Made by a program: the position numbers and the translations under genes. From Salinivirga cyanobacteriivorans (GTDB lineage: Bacteria > Bacteroidota > Bacteroidia > Bacteroidales > Salinivirgaceae), in assembly GCF_001443605.1 (NCBI RefSeq), contig NZ_CP013118.1, positions 1,499,501 through 1,563,500 of the forward strand: 64,000 nucleotides of DNA. Direction: 5' to 3'. The notes under the pieces are model-generated. The model saw only the letters and a program-made list of their open reading frames with translations, had not been told where the DNA came from and ran no database searches. Shown here piece by piece: positions 15,868-24,641 of this stretch. Numbering within the stretch: position 1 is the first letter of the stretch; the number at the start of each line of letters is the position of its first letter.

Positions 15868-16349
15868 TCGAATATCTTTTTTATATATTTCTCAAAACGT
15901 CCGGCAACTATGCGACTATACTCCTCAGGATTTTCAGTCTGCACATAAATCCAGTGTACGTAAAGATAATCTCCCACGATATCAACGGAGATGGTCCCCG
16001 GGGTCATTGTAATAGAATTGGCCAAAATGGTGCGAGCAATGCCGGTTTTTACATTTAACTTTACTTTTACAATACCAGGTTTAATTGGCATCTTAGGATG
16101 AAGTACACGGTAGGCCACATCGAAATTGGCTTTTATACACTCCCAAATAAAAATAAACAGGTACACCACAAGGTGAAAATAGCGCTGCGGCTGCACAAAT
16201 TTTCTAATATTTCTGACATAAAAGCGTCCGAAAAACAGTACCGTGAGTAAAGCAGCCAGAGCACCCACAAGAATATTGTATACATCCAGGCTGAATGTAA
16301 TCAACAGCCAAAACAACAAAGCCAATATGAACATAACTAAATAGCGCAT
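15864..16349 (-). CDS. mrpE: Mrp antiporter subunit E
   Basis: 161 residues, MnhE/MrpE (MbhA). Two to three N-terminal helices, then a soluble domain with KIMPI-like and SITMTPGTISVD motifs; the latter is diagnostic. A TTG four codons upstream could extend it, but ATG at 16349, one base after the mrpD stop, is the better start. Confidence 0.92.
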   Translation of the reverse strand: MRYLVMFILALLFWLLITFSLDVYNILVGALAALLTVLFFGRFYVRNIRKFVQPQRYFHLVVYLFIFIWECIKANFDVAYRVLHPKMPIKPGIVKVKLNVKTGIARTILANSITMTPGTISVDIVGDYLYVHWIYVQTENPEEYSRIVAGRFEKYIKKIFE

Positions 16350-16350
16350 A

Positions 16351-17889
16351 TCAAAAACCAATTACAGTTGTAGAATAATTCATGCTATTAACCAGAACTT
16401 CCACAGCCGGGGTAAGAAATACTTCCCGCGCCCCGGGAAAAATCATAAGGCTCATAACCAAACACAACACAGCCATTACTACCATTGAAAATGTCATGGT
16501 AAATGGAATCTTTTGAGCTAACAGACGACCCTCAAAGTTCATCTTATTAAAAAACGCGTAGCGCTGAAATTTAAGAAACGAACCGAGCGTAATAATACTG
16601 ACAAAAACAGCCAGTAATGCGAGCAGATAAAAATGTCCTTTAACCGCTGCTATAATGATCAACAATTTACTAAAGAACCCATTAAAAGGCGGTATGCCTG
16701 AGATTGCCATAGAAGCACTGAACGAGGAAGCTGAGGTTATCGGTGTGTTTTTTCCTAAACCACCCATCTTTTTCAAATTCCGGGTTCCCAGCAGGTATTC
16801 GATTGCTCCAGCATTTAGAAACAACAAACCCTTAAATACAGCGTGATTCATGAGATGGAATAAACCACCGGCAATGGCCAATGCAGCCACTCCTTTTTCA
16901 CCTCCTTTGGTCAATATCATCATACCCATGCCCACACCTATCACCACGTAGCCCATCTGGCTGATGCTATGATAGGCCAAAAGTCGCTTCAGATCCCACT
17001 GACCAATGGCCAGCAGCACGCCAATTACCATAGAAAGTGTACCAATTACGGTAATAATGAGTGCCAGTTCATAACTAATTGTAAACATATTGAAGAAAAG
17101 CCTTAAAATGGCGTAAATACCAATAGCTTTAATGAGCACACCTGAAAGCATTGCAGAAATTGGTGAAGGGGCAGATGAGTGTGCATCGGGCAACCAGGCA
17201 TGAAAAGGTATCATGGCACCTTTTAGACCGAAACCAGCTATTAATACTATTTGTGTAAATTGCACTGCTGAGGTATTGGAACTTCCCTTCAAAAGCTGCG
17301 CCACATCAGCAATATTCAAGGTTTTTGTCAGCCAGTATATCATTCCTATCCCAAATAAAATCAAAAGGGAAGCCATACCACCCAGCACCTGGTATTTGAA
17401 TGATGCTTCCAACTCATTTTTCTCGATTCCAAAGGCTACCAGTGCATAAGAAGCAATCACGGCAATTTCCAAAAAGACGTATAGGTTAAACAAATCGCCG
17501 GTGAGCACGACCCCATTCATACCGGCCACCATTAAGCAGAGCAATGCATAGAAGTTATTCTCTGCGGTATATCTTCGCATATATCCCACAGCGTAGAATG
17601 CAGCAAGCAAGCCAATGAAATTTATCACAAGCAGGAGTATGGCACTTAAACCATCGAGCACCAGGTAAATTCCAATCGGAATATTTTCAACGGCTTCCCA
17701 TCCACCCACTTTGTAAATGAGTGTAGCTTCTGAACCGGAGAAAAGGTAACTGAAAATTAAAATGGTTAGTGCAAGCAAAACCATAGAGGTCAGTACTTTT
17801 TGGAAATACGGAACCAGCCTTCCGACAACGGGTATCAGAAATGCACTTGCCAGTGGAATTATGACGAACAAAACGATGAGCTGTTCCAT
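16351..17889 (-). CDS. mrpD: Mrp antiporter subunit D (proton-conducting, NuoN/NuoM-like)
   Basis: 512 residues, about 14 helices. One of two large antiporter-type subunits of the operon. The conserved glutamate of helix 5 is in LYVFLEIAVIASYALVAFG. The lysine of helix 7 is in GFGLKGAMIPFHAWLPDAHS, and another lysine in MLSGVLIKAIGIYAILR. The set needed for proton movement is therefore complete, unlike in the partner at 19225-21090. Three bases after mrpC. Confidence 0.93.
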   Translation of the reverse strand: MEQLIVLFVIIPLASAFLIPVVGRLVPYFQKVLTSMVLLALTILIFSYLFSGSEATLIYKVGGWEAVENIPIGIYLVLDGLSAILLLVINFIGLLAAFYAVGYMRRYTAENNFYALLCLMVAGMNGVVLTGDLFNLYVFLEIAVIASYALVAFGIEKNELEASFKYQVLGGMASLLILFGIGMIYWLTKTLNIADVAQLLKGSSNTSAVQFTQIVLIAGFGLKGAMIPFHAWLPDAHSSAPSPISAMLSGVLIKAIGIYAILRLFFNMFTISYELALIITVIGTLSMVIGVLLAIGQWDLKRLLAYHSISQMGYVVIGVGMGMMILTKGGEKGVAALAIAGGLFHLMNHAVFKGLLFLNAGAIEYLLGTRNLKKMGGLGKNTPITSASSFSASMAISGIPPFNGFFSKLLIIIAAVKGHFYLLALLAVFVSIITLGSFLKFQRYAFFNKMNFEGRLLAQKIPFTMTFSMVVMAVLCLVMSLMIFPGAREVFLTPAVEVLVNSMNYSTTVIGF

Positions 17890-17892
17890 AAT

Positions 17893-18231
17893 TTATCCTC
17901 TTAGGTTTTTAATTTCCCGTATATCCCACGTACCATACTTTTTATAAATCCGTATGGCAATGGATAATAGCATAGCGGTAGTTGCCAGTCCAATCACAAT
18001 TGCAGTAAGCACCATGGCCTGGGGTAACGGATCTACAAAAACAGGCGCTTTAATGCCCGGCACTATTATTGGTGCCTCACCGTTAGCTATGTATCCAATC
18101 AGCACAAGAAAAAGAAATACACTGAACTCCATCACCGTAAGTCCGATCACTATTTTGATCAGATTCCTTCTGGTGAGTACACCATAAAGACCAACTAAAA
18201 ACAATATGAAGCACATGATAAATACCATCAT
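17893..18231 (-). CDS. mrpC: Mrp antiporter subunit C (NuoK-like)
   Basis: 112 residues, three helices. The NuoK-type acidic residue lies in VIGLTVMEFSVFLFLV, and the family signature DPLPQAMVLTAIVIGLA is complete. The ATG overlaps the mrpB stop (ATGA). Confidence 0.92.
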   Translation of the reverse strand: MMVFIMCFILFLVGLYGVLTRRNLIKIVIGLTVMEFSVFLFLVLIGYIANGEAPIIVPGIKAPVFVDPLPQAMVLTAIVIGLATTAMLLSIAIRIYKKYGTWDIREIKNLRG

Positions 18232-18665
18232 TTCAACACCTCTTCTTTATAAATTACAAATGCCAGGAATATGGTGAGCAGGGCCGCTGCCACCTCCATT
18301 CCAATAAAAATATTGTACAGCGGAATTACTCCTGCGCTAATAAGTTCACCTACCCGGCCCAATGGCAAATAGTTATTGAAGAACACAGCAGCACCAGCTG
18401 CCATTCCAATGGCGGCAAGTATAAGTACGATAAGGATGGCACTACTTTCAGTAACGGACGTAGCATTTTCTTCTTTTTTCAGACTCAAAGCCTTACTACC
18501 AAAAGCCAATATTAGTATGATGAATGCCCCGGCCACGATAGCTCCGCCGGCAAAACCACCTCCCGGTGTCAAATGCCCGTGTGTAATAATGTACAGGCCA
18601 TACATAAATATGAGACCCGACATTAACTGGGTTACTTTTTTCACAATATTTGACATTCCTTCCAT
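18228..18665 (-). CDS. mrpB: Mrp antiporter subunit B
   Basis: 145 residues, MnhB/MrpB (MbhF) domain, four helices. Diagnostic HGHLTPGGGFAGGAIVAGA near residues 28-46. Three bases after the MbhD/E-like gene. Confidence 0.92.
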   Translation of the reverse strand: MEGMSNIVKKVTQLMSGLIFMYGLYIITHGHLTPGGGFAGGAIVAGAFIILILAFGSKALSLKKEENATSVTESSAILIVLILAAIGMAAGAAVFFNNYLPLGRVGELISAGVIPLYNIFIGMEVAAALLTIFLAFVIYKEEVLK

Positions 18666-18668
18666 ATT

Positions 18669-19205
18669 TCAGGCTTTTTCTTTTCTTCCTTTAATGCGTA
18701 AAATAGTAAGTACCCCAACGGCGGCTGTAAAGAGTATTGTTGCTTCTCCCAGGGTATCGTATCCACGAAAATCGAACAGTACACCTGTGACCAGGTTGGC
18801 ACTACCGGTTTTTTCGGCTGCACCATCCATATAAGCTTTTGCCATGCGTGGAGCGTGTTCTCCAAGCACATCAAGATTAACAATGGCCAATTGAAAATAG
18901 TACACCAATGCAAAAGCTACGAGTACTGCAATGGAAATATTCAAAAATGCATTTCGCCGTTTGCCCTTATCAAGCTCTTTCCGTGAACTATTAAGCACAA
19001 TAGCTACCATGTATATCAATGTAATGGTTTCCACCACAATTTGCACAATGGCCAAATCCGGTGCTTTGAGCAACAAAAAACATATCACAAGGCTGTACCC
19101 CACGATACCTGCTGCCATCAGTGCAGACAATAGGTCGTTGGCATGGAGCGCATAAATGGCACCGATGATCATAAATCCGATTATTATGGAAAGCAACAAT
19201 TCCAT
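18669..19205 (-). CDS. MrpA C-terminal half: fused MbhD (DUF4040) and MbhE domains
   Basis: 178 residues. Residues 1 to about 75 are the DUF4040/MbhD domain (LKAPDLAIVQIVVETITLIY, with the acidic residue used in ion transfer). Residues about 100-178 are the MbhE domain (NLVTGVLFDFRGYDTLGEAT). In standard Mrp antiporters both domains form the C-terminal end of MrpA; here they are a separate gene directly after the NuoL-like one, so MrpA is split. In archaeal Mbh they are two genes, so this is an intermediate arrangement. Confidence 0.88.
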   Translation of the reverse strand: MELLLSIIIGFMIIGAIYALHANDLLSALMAAGIVGYSLVICFLLLKAPDLAIVQIVVETITLIYMVAIVLNSSRKELDKGKRRNAFLNISIAVLVAFALVYYFQLAIVNLDVLGEHAPRMAKAYMDGAAEKTGSANLVTGVLFDFRGYDTLGEATILFTAAVGVLTILRIKGRKEKA

Positions 19206-19224
19206 ATCAACATATCTAATTCAT

Positions 19225-21090
19225 TTACAACAAAATAATCAACATTGCCACAAGACCTACAATAAACCATGTGGCGTAGCGTGACAAAATACCGGTATGA
19301 GCCATGCTAAATAAATTATTGAAAAACAACACAATACCAGCCGTCAAATCATATAAGTCAAAATGCCGTTTCTCAGCATGCCTGAACATAAATTTCAACC
19401 CAGCTGCATGGCGTATGGTATCATAAAATCCGGTCACTTTAAAGTCAGCCTGATCGCCCCATTTCTCCCCACCTACAAAGCTTTCGGCTGTTCTGAAATT
19501 TCCAATTTTCCCAATCCAATAGATAATTAAACCTAACACGATGGATAAAATGACCAGTAATGAGATAAAGGAAGATTGCCATGCTCCGATCATTTCAAAA
19601 TCGCCCACGACCGGGTCAAATAGCTTTGGAACCACATAATTGGTTGCAAAAACACCAAAAACCACGCACACAAGTGCAAGTAAAACTTTTGGCATCCACA
19701 TGAGAATACTGACTTCTTTCACGTGTTTTAATTCTGCGCGCTGAGGCCCTAAAAATATTCCACTGAGGAACTTTACAAAACTAGCCAGCGTAAGGGCAGA
19801 ACCGAAAACGGTAAGTGCCAGCCATACAATCCATAATTGGCTGGCCAGCCCAGTACCAGTTGACCCGAAATCAATAATACCCTGATAAATCATCCACTTG
19901 GAAGCGAACCCATTGAGAGGTGGAATACCGGAAATGGAGAGCGCAAAAACCAGTGCAGCAATAAATGTCAATGGCATAGCCCGGGACAAACCTCCCAAGT
20001 GAGCTATATCTTCCTGTTCTGTTTGTTGAGAAATACTTCCGGCCGAAAGAAACAACCCACTTTTGTAAAGTGCATTATTCACCATGTGAAATAATCCGGC
20101 AGCAATACCCAATGGCGTACCGAGCCCAAACCCCACAACCATGTAACCCACCTGCGAAACGGCATGAAACCCAAGCAATCGCTTGTAATTGTGCTGAATC
20201 AGGGCCATCAAAACTGCCGTAATTATTGTAAGCACACCCAATGTAAGTAAAATAAACTGCAACCACTCATTGATTATGAACATATCGTTGCAGATGCGGG
20301 CCAGGAAGTAAATACCCAGTAATTTATCCAACGATGCCGGCAGGTAAGCCGACGAAACTGCCGGGGCTTTCTTAGTATAATCAGGAATCCATGTATGGAA
20401 AGGGAATGCTCCGGCTTTTGTGAAACTGCCAATAAGCATAGCTACAAAAGCCACAATAGCCGCAGATGAAGTGGTACTGATACTCACCTCCGACATATTC
20501 AAATTTCCGGCAATGTTCCAAATCAATGCAATACCCAAGATCATAATACCATCGGAGGTACCAATCAGAATAAGCGTTTTCTTGGCCGCGGCAGAGCTTT
20601 CCTCATCATATGCCCTGATTAGTTTATAAAGGGTCAGCCCGAGAATTCCCCAGAAAAAGATAAACAGCAATAAATTATCAGCCAAAACAGCACCATTGGC
20701 ACATCCCAGTGTAATGAGAAAATATGAATAAAATGACCTGGGTTTGTTTTTACTACTAATACTTTTCAATGTGTAAATTAAAATGACAACAGAAAAGAAA
20801 TTCACACCAGTTACTATAAGCTGGCTCAGCCCATCAATATTTACATAAAAATATTTGCTGGCCCCGTTTAACACATCGTACATCCATGAACCTTCCGGAC
20901 ATAGACTGGCAAAACAATCAAACTGGAGTGTTTGCGGATCAATGCCGTAAACCTGCAGACTGAGAAATCCTGTTACAACAGCAATGGCCAGTGCCACGAG
21001 ACTACTCAGCAAATTCAGCCTTCGTGGAACGGTAAAGAGCATTACACCTGCCAGAATGGGTAAAAATATGATATAACCTAATTCAGCCAT
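19225..21090 (-). CDS. NuoL/MrpA-like large antiporter subunit lacking the helix-5 glutamate
   Basis: 621 residues with about 15 helices, equal to the N-terminal part of MrpA (also HycC/HyfB/NuoL). The helix-7 lysine is kept in GSFTKAGAFPFHTWIPDY and a further lysine in YLPASLDKLLGIYFLAR. The helix-5 motif normally reading W-E-x-x-G/S-L is FFWGILGLTLYKLI: Gly148 replaces the glutamate. The C-terminal ~120 residues hold an amphipathic stretch and a last helix. It stands between the large subunit gene (11 bases away) and the MbhD/E gene. Ion pumping by this subunit may be altered; it may serve more as a coupling piece. Confidence 0.9.
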   Translation of the reverse strand: MAELGYIIFLPILAGVMLFTVPRRLNLLSSLVALAIAVVTGFLSLQVYGIDPQTLQFDCFASLCPEGSWMYDVLNGASKYFYVNIDGLSQLIVTGVNFFSVVILIYTLKSISSKNKPRSFYSYFLITLGCANGAVLADNLLLFIFFWGILGLTLYKLIRAYDEESSAAAKKTLILIGTSDGIMILGIALIWNIAGNLNMSEVSISTTSSAAIVAFVAMLIGSFTKAGAFPFHTWIPDYTKKAPAVSSAYLPASLDKLLGIYFLARICNDMFIINEWLQFILLTLGVLTIITAVLMALIQHNYKRLLGFHAVSQVGYMVVGFGLGTPLGIAAGLFHMVNNALYKSGLFLSAGSISQQTEQEDIAHLGGLSRAMPLTFIAALVFALSISGIPPLNGFASKWMIYQGIIDFGSTGTGLASQLWIVWLALTVFGSALTLASFVKFLSGIFLGPQRAELKHVKEVSILMWMPKVLLALVCVVFGVFATNYVVPKLFDPVVGDFEMIGAWQSSFISLLVILSIVLGLIIYWIGKIGNFRTAESFVGGEKWGDQADFKVTGFYDTIRHAAGLKFMFRHAEKRHFDLYDLTAGIVLFFNNLFSMAHTGILSRYATWFIVGLVAMLIILL

Positions 21091-21101
21091 AGCTATTCAG
21101 C

Positions 21102-22295
21102 TTAAATATTGCGTTTTATGTAATTTGTTCTTTTCTGCGATTGTTTAATCAACTCATTGGCAGACAACACTTTTTTCCCCGTACTATAATCGTATGCCAC
21201 AGCCATACGTTCAGTGCAGCAATAGCATGGATCAACTGCAGCCAGCGATATAGTGGCATCTGAAATGGTTTGTCCAACACATGCTTTTTTAAACGTGGCA
21301 ATATTCACATAACTTGGGGCCCTGATCTTGTGCCGGGCCGGGGAATTGGTTCCGATAGTTTTCACGAAATGAAATACTTCGCCACGTGGAGCTTCGTAAT
21401 GTCCTGTGCCTATTCCTGCGGGCACATTTTTCACTACAGTTTCAATGTCCCCTTCCTTTAATTTCTCAAGGCCGTCGCAGCATTGTTCAATAATTTTTAT
21501 GGATTCAAACATTTCGAGTAACCGCACCTTAGCTTTTGCAAATACATCGCCTTCAGGTGAAGTTATCACCTTCCAGTCAACCATGCCGTAAGCTGCATGC
21601 GGATCGTCCCTCCGCACATCGATATCGACACCTGAAGCACGGGCTGTTGGGCCCACTGCAGCATATTCCAGAATATCTTCCCGGGTAAGTATACCAACGC
21701 CTTTTGTGCGGGCATGAATCACGGGATCATCCATCACTGCACCGGTAAGCAAGTCGGTTTTCTTTTTCAGAAACTTCATGGTTTCCCGGATTTTAGGCAG
21801 CTTATCGTTTTGTATATCCCTGCGTACGCCGCCAATTTTAAACATGGCGTAACTATTTCGGTTACCAGAAATCATCTCAAAAAGATCAAGAACAGGCTCA
21901 CGATATTTCCAGGCCCACATGAACACGGTATCGTAACCCAGAAAGTGACCGGCCAACCCCACCCAGAGCAAATGACTATGAATGCGTTCCAACTCACCTA
22001 CGATGCTTCGAATGTATTTGGCGCGATCAGGGATATCTACCTCAACAATTTCCTCCATAGCATTGGCAAATGCAAAGGGATGTGATGTAGAGCAAATACC
22101 GCAAATGCGTTCCACCAGGAAAAACGATTGATCGAAAGATTTACTCTCGCTGAGCTTTTCAATACCCCTGTGGTTGTAACCGGTCTCCCACTTGATATCT
22201 CTCACAATTTCGCCCTCGCAATACAGTTTAAACAACTCAGGCTCTTCCTGCAGTGGGTGATATGGTCCAATCGGTATGATCTTTTGTTCGCTCAT
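21102..22295 (-). CDS. Group 4 [NiFe]-hydrogenase large subunit
   Basis: 397 residues, catalytic subunit carrying the Ni-Fe(CN)2CO site; NuoD/HycE/MbhL/EchE family. Nickel ligands are complete: RICGIC (Cys65, Cys68) and DPCYCC (Cys357, Cys360), so it is a hydrogenase and not a complex I or Mbx/Mbs subunit. After CTER at 363 a 34-residue tail starting MAVAY remains; cleavage between Arg and Met is the known HycI/HycE pattern, and a protease gene is in the operon. The hydrogenase is membrane-bound through the NuoH- and Mrp-like subunits. Reversible H2 evolution or oxidation. Confidence 0.95.
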   Translation of the reverse strand: MSEQKIIPIGPYHPLQEEPELFKLYCEGEIVRDIKWETGYNHRGIEKLSESKSFDQSFFLVERICGICSTSHPFAFANAMEEIVEVDIPDRAKYIRSIVGELERIHSHLLWVGLAGHFLGYDTVFMWAWKYREPVLDLFEMISGNRNSYAMFKIGGVRRDIQNDKLPKIRETMKFLKKKTDLLTGAVMDDPVIHARTKGVGILTREDILEYAAVGPTARASGVDIDVRRDDPHAAYGMVDWKVITSPEGDVFAKAKVRLLEMFESIKIIEQCCDGLEKLKEGDIETVVKNVPAGIGTGHYEAPRGEVFHFVKTIGTNSPARHKIRAPSYVNIATFKKACVGQTISDATISLAAVDPCYCCTERMAVAYDYSTGKKVLSANELIKQSQKRTNYIKRNI

Positions 22296-22308
22296 GACTG
22301 GTACTTGG

Positions 22309-22746
22309 TTAATTAAAATCTTTCCGGTACGGATACACCCCTTCAGCCCAGTTACCCTCAGAAATCAATTTTTCGGGATTGGGGTGATTCAGGAATGTAA
22401 CACCAAACAGCTCGTGCATTTCGCGCTCAATCCAGTCGGCAGCAACCAGGAACTGGGCCAACGACTGTATTTCAGGTTTCTCATGTGGCAATAAAACATG
22501 TATGTTGTAAATATTGCCATTCGAATCGTCACTAAAATGGTACAGTATTTCAAAACCAGCCTTTGTATGATAGGCCGAAGCTATAATAAACCGAAGCCTG
22601 ATCTTTTGATGCAAAAATTTGGCAATATCCAGTATAAAATCAGGATCCACATTAACAGTCACCCTGTTTGCCCGTAAATATTCCGTTCCCAGAATATGGT
22701 CGGCAAATTCCGACTTAATTTTTTCTATGAACTCCTCCCTTCTCAT
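22309..22746 (-). CDS. Hydrogenase subunit, NuoC-like (MbhK)
   Basis: 145 residues, the 30-kDa-subunit fold. Conserved end EREMHELFGVTFLNHPNPEK with the family's E-R-E-x-x-D/E-L-F-G motif, and YHFSDDSNGNIYNIHVLL. It has no cofactor and bridges the NuoB- and NuoD-like subunits. ATG at 22746, four bases after the small-subunit stop, is preferred over an in-frame TTG at 22764. Confidence 0.9.
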   Translation of the reverse strand: MRREEFIEKIKSEFADHILGTEYLRANRVTVNVDPDFILDIAKFLHQKIRLRFIIASAYHTKAGFEILYHFSDDSNGNIYNIHVLLPHEKPEIQSLAQFLVAADWIEREMHELFGVTFLNHPNPEKLISEGNWAEGVYPYRKDFN

Positions 22747-22750
22747 ACTG

Positions 22751-23164
22751 CTATATGGTTTCAATTAACTTTACAATTCCGGCAATTATAGCTTCCGGTT
22801 TTGGCGGGCACCCAGGTATGTAAGCATCTACAGGAATAATTTTATCTACGGGTCCGGCAAAAGGTATTCCTTCGGCAAATATGCCGCCCGTGCAGCCACA
22901 AGCGCCAACGGCCACTACTTTAACAGGCTTGGCCATTTGATCATAAACCTCCAACAACCGGTCTTTGTCCCGCTTATTGATGGAACCATTGACCAACAGC
23001 ACATCGGCATGCCTGGGGCTCCCCACGAGCTTCATTCCAAAACGTTCTACATCGTACCGTGGAGTAAGGCAATCAAGTATTTCAATATCGCAGTTATTGC
23101 ACGAGGCACCACCATAATGAAACAGCCACAATGACTTTTTAAAGCAAAAATCTTTAAATCCCAC
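22751..23164 (-). CDS. Hydrogenase small subunit, NuoB-like (MbhJ), GTG start
   Basis: About 137 residues. Holds the proximal [4Fe-4S] cluster next to the [NiFe] site; ligands appear in GGASCNNCDIEILDC, VGACGCTGG and PGCPPKPE. The frame is open further upstream into the NuoH-like gene, but the family begins near FKDFCFKKSLWLFHYGG, so GTG at 23164 is the natural start; it overlaps no coding sequence by much (the upstream gene stops at 23176). No good ribosome site is visible, as is common here. Confidence 0.88.
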   Translation of the reverse strand: MGFKDFCFKKSLWLFHYGGASCNNCDIEILDCLTPRYDVERFGMKLVGSPRHADVLLVNGSINKRDKDRLLEVYDQMAKPVKVVAVGACGCTGGIFAEGIPFAGPVDKIIPVDAYIPGCPPKPEAIIAGIVKLIETI

Positions 23165-23175
23165 GGCTACGATTT

Positions 23176-24108
23176 TTAATATCCAAAATAGCTCAGCACA
23201 ATGGCGATTACTACCAATGCATTCATCCAAACGAAGAAAAACCGCATGGCCTGGTTTATCTTCAGTCGGGGGTTCGTATTCCTGATGAGAGTGATCAGCA
23301 AAACAACGGCAACCAACTTTAAAATGGCCCATAAAACATGGATACCGGTAAGTTGAACTCCCCCCATAAATAGCAGAATAATTAGAGCTGGCAACGTAAA
23401 AAACAGCATGTACTTACTCAGTTTGATCAAGGCAAAAGCGCTTCCGGAATACTCGATGAATGCACCTTCAGCAATTTCAGTTTCAGCTTCTCCCATATCG
23501 AAAGGAACCAGCCCTAATTTGGCCTGTGTACAAAACATGCCTGCAATAAAAAGTAAAACACCCGAGATACTGCCAATATGTACAGATCCTGCTTGTTGCG
23601 TTTGTATTATCTGGTATAAACTTGTTTCTGCGCCGGATTTATAAATGATGGCTGCAATAACCAACAAAAACGTAAGTTCATACCCAATGATGAGTTTCAT
23701 TTCCCGCGATGCACCAACCGATGCCAGGGGATTACCGGAAGCCATGGCTCCTATAATATAAGTCAGTGATGGAATGGTTAAGAGATAAAAAATCACGATG
23801 ATATCTCCCTCAAAACCAGTATTTATCCCAAGTAAGGGCATCATGACCAATACAGCAGCAATACTAATTCCGGACAAAGCAAAAACGGGTGCCAACAAAA
23901 ATGTGATTTTAGATCCACTAGCCGGCAAAATTGTCTCTTTAACCAGTAGAAGTTTAAAAAAATCGTAAAATGGTTGCAAAACAGGAGGTCCTTTACGGAA
24001 TTGCACCGCAGCAGTCAGCTTTCTGTCCACACCGGCAATTAAGCCGCCCACGATTGCTGTGAACAGGAATCCTGGATAAACTAAAAAGTATAAAATATGT
24101 GCTCCCAT
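23176..24108 (-). CDS. Hydrogenase membrane anchor, NuoH-like (MbhM/HycD)
   Basis: 310 residues with about eight helices. The conserved cytosolic loops are present: DRKLTAAVQFRKGPPVLQPF near residue 30, and FDMGEAETEIAEGAFIEYSG (the E-rich loop that shapes the quinone/ion channel in NuoH). It anchors the catalytic module and links it to the antiporter arm. ATG at 24108 is preferred to GTG at 24111. Confidence 0.93.
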   Translation of the reverse strand: MGAHILYFLVYPGFLFTAIVGGLIAGVDRKLTAAVQFRKGPPVLQPFYDFFKLLLVKETILPASGSKITFLLAPVFALSGISIAAVLVMMPLLGINTGFEGDIIVIFYLLTIPSLTYIIGAMASGNPLASVGASREMKLIIGYELTFLLVIAAIIYKSGAETSLYQIIQTQQAGSVHIGSISGVLLFIAGMFCTQAKLGLVPFDMGEAETEIAEGAFIEYSGSAFALIKLSKYMLFFTLPALIILLFMGGVQLTGIHVLWAILKLVAVVLLITLIRNTNPRLKINQAMRFFFVWMNALVVIAIVLSYFGY

Positions 24109-24124
24109 CACTTTTATGATTATT

Positions 24125-24631
24125 TTATTCTGCTTCTTTAAGTGCTTCCCACGGAACCTCGCGTATATAAATATTCTTCATCAATTCAAATACATCCTGC
24201 TCTTTTGTCAAATCCTCATCTGTTATGCGCACCGCTCCCCCGGGAGATTCTCTCATAAACTTTCTAAGGTCTTTCTCATCTTCCAGATCAAGATATTGAT
24301 CGCATTCGAGTTTAAACTGAAAAAAGTCGCTCATCATCGTACCAAAAGGGCAAATTGTAACACATGATTTGCATGCAATACAAAGATTGAGCGCCCTGGT
24401 AATCATACCCGACTCATCTTTCTCCAGGGCATCGCAAGGGCATACCTCCACACATGGCGCATCCTCACACCTTCGACATGTATACTGAAATACAGCCAGT
24501 TCACGTATCGTCTTCAAACCATCTGTTCCGAGCAAATCAAACATAACTCCTGCTGGCTGAGCTTTATCGCAAGGCTGAGCAGGACTGCATTCCCGGAACT
24601 TCGACAAATCGATGACAATCTTTTTATTCAT
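24125..24631 (-). CDS. Two-cluster ferredoxin-like electron-transfer subunit
   Basis: 168 residues, soluble. Motifs CRRCEDAPCVEVCPC (about residues 52-66) and CIACKSCVTICPFG (about 83-96) bind two [4Fe-4S] clusters, in the HycB/CooF style. The N-terminal ~45 residues have two further Cys (RECSPAQPCDKAQ). The gene lies between the HydG-like reductase and the NuoH-like subunit, so it probably wires the NAD(P)H module to the hydrogenase. The final ~50 residues are acidic and unrecognised. Confidence 0.85.
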   Translation of the reverse strand: MNKKIVIDLSKFRECSPAQPCDKAQPAGVMFDLLGTDGLKTIRELAVFQYTCRRCEDAPCVEVCPCDALEKDESGMITRALNLCIACKSCVTICPFGTMMSDFFQFKLECDQYLDLEDEKDLRKFMRESPGGAVRITDEDLTKEQDVFELMKNIYIREVPWEALKEAE

Positions 24632-24641
24632 GCGTTGCGTG

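Noticed and set aside
18376-18834. Long plus-strand reading frame opposite mrpB and the MbhD/E gene
   Set aside because: Mirror of high-confidence membrane genes with proline/serine-rich, low-complexity translation and no ribosome site.
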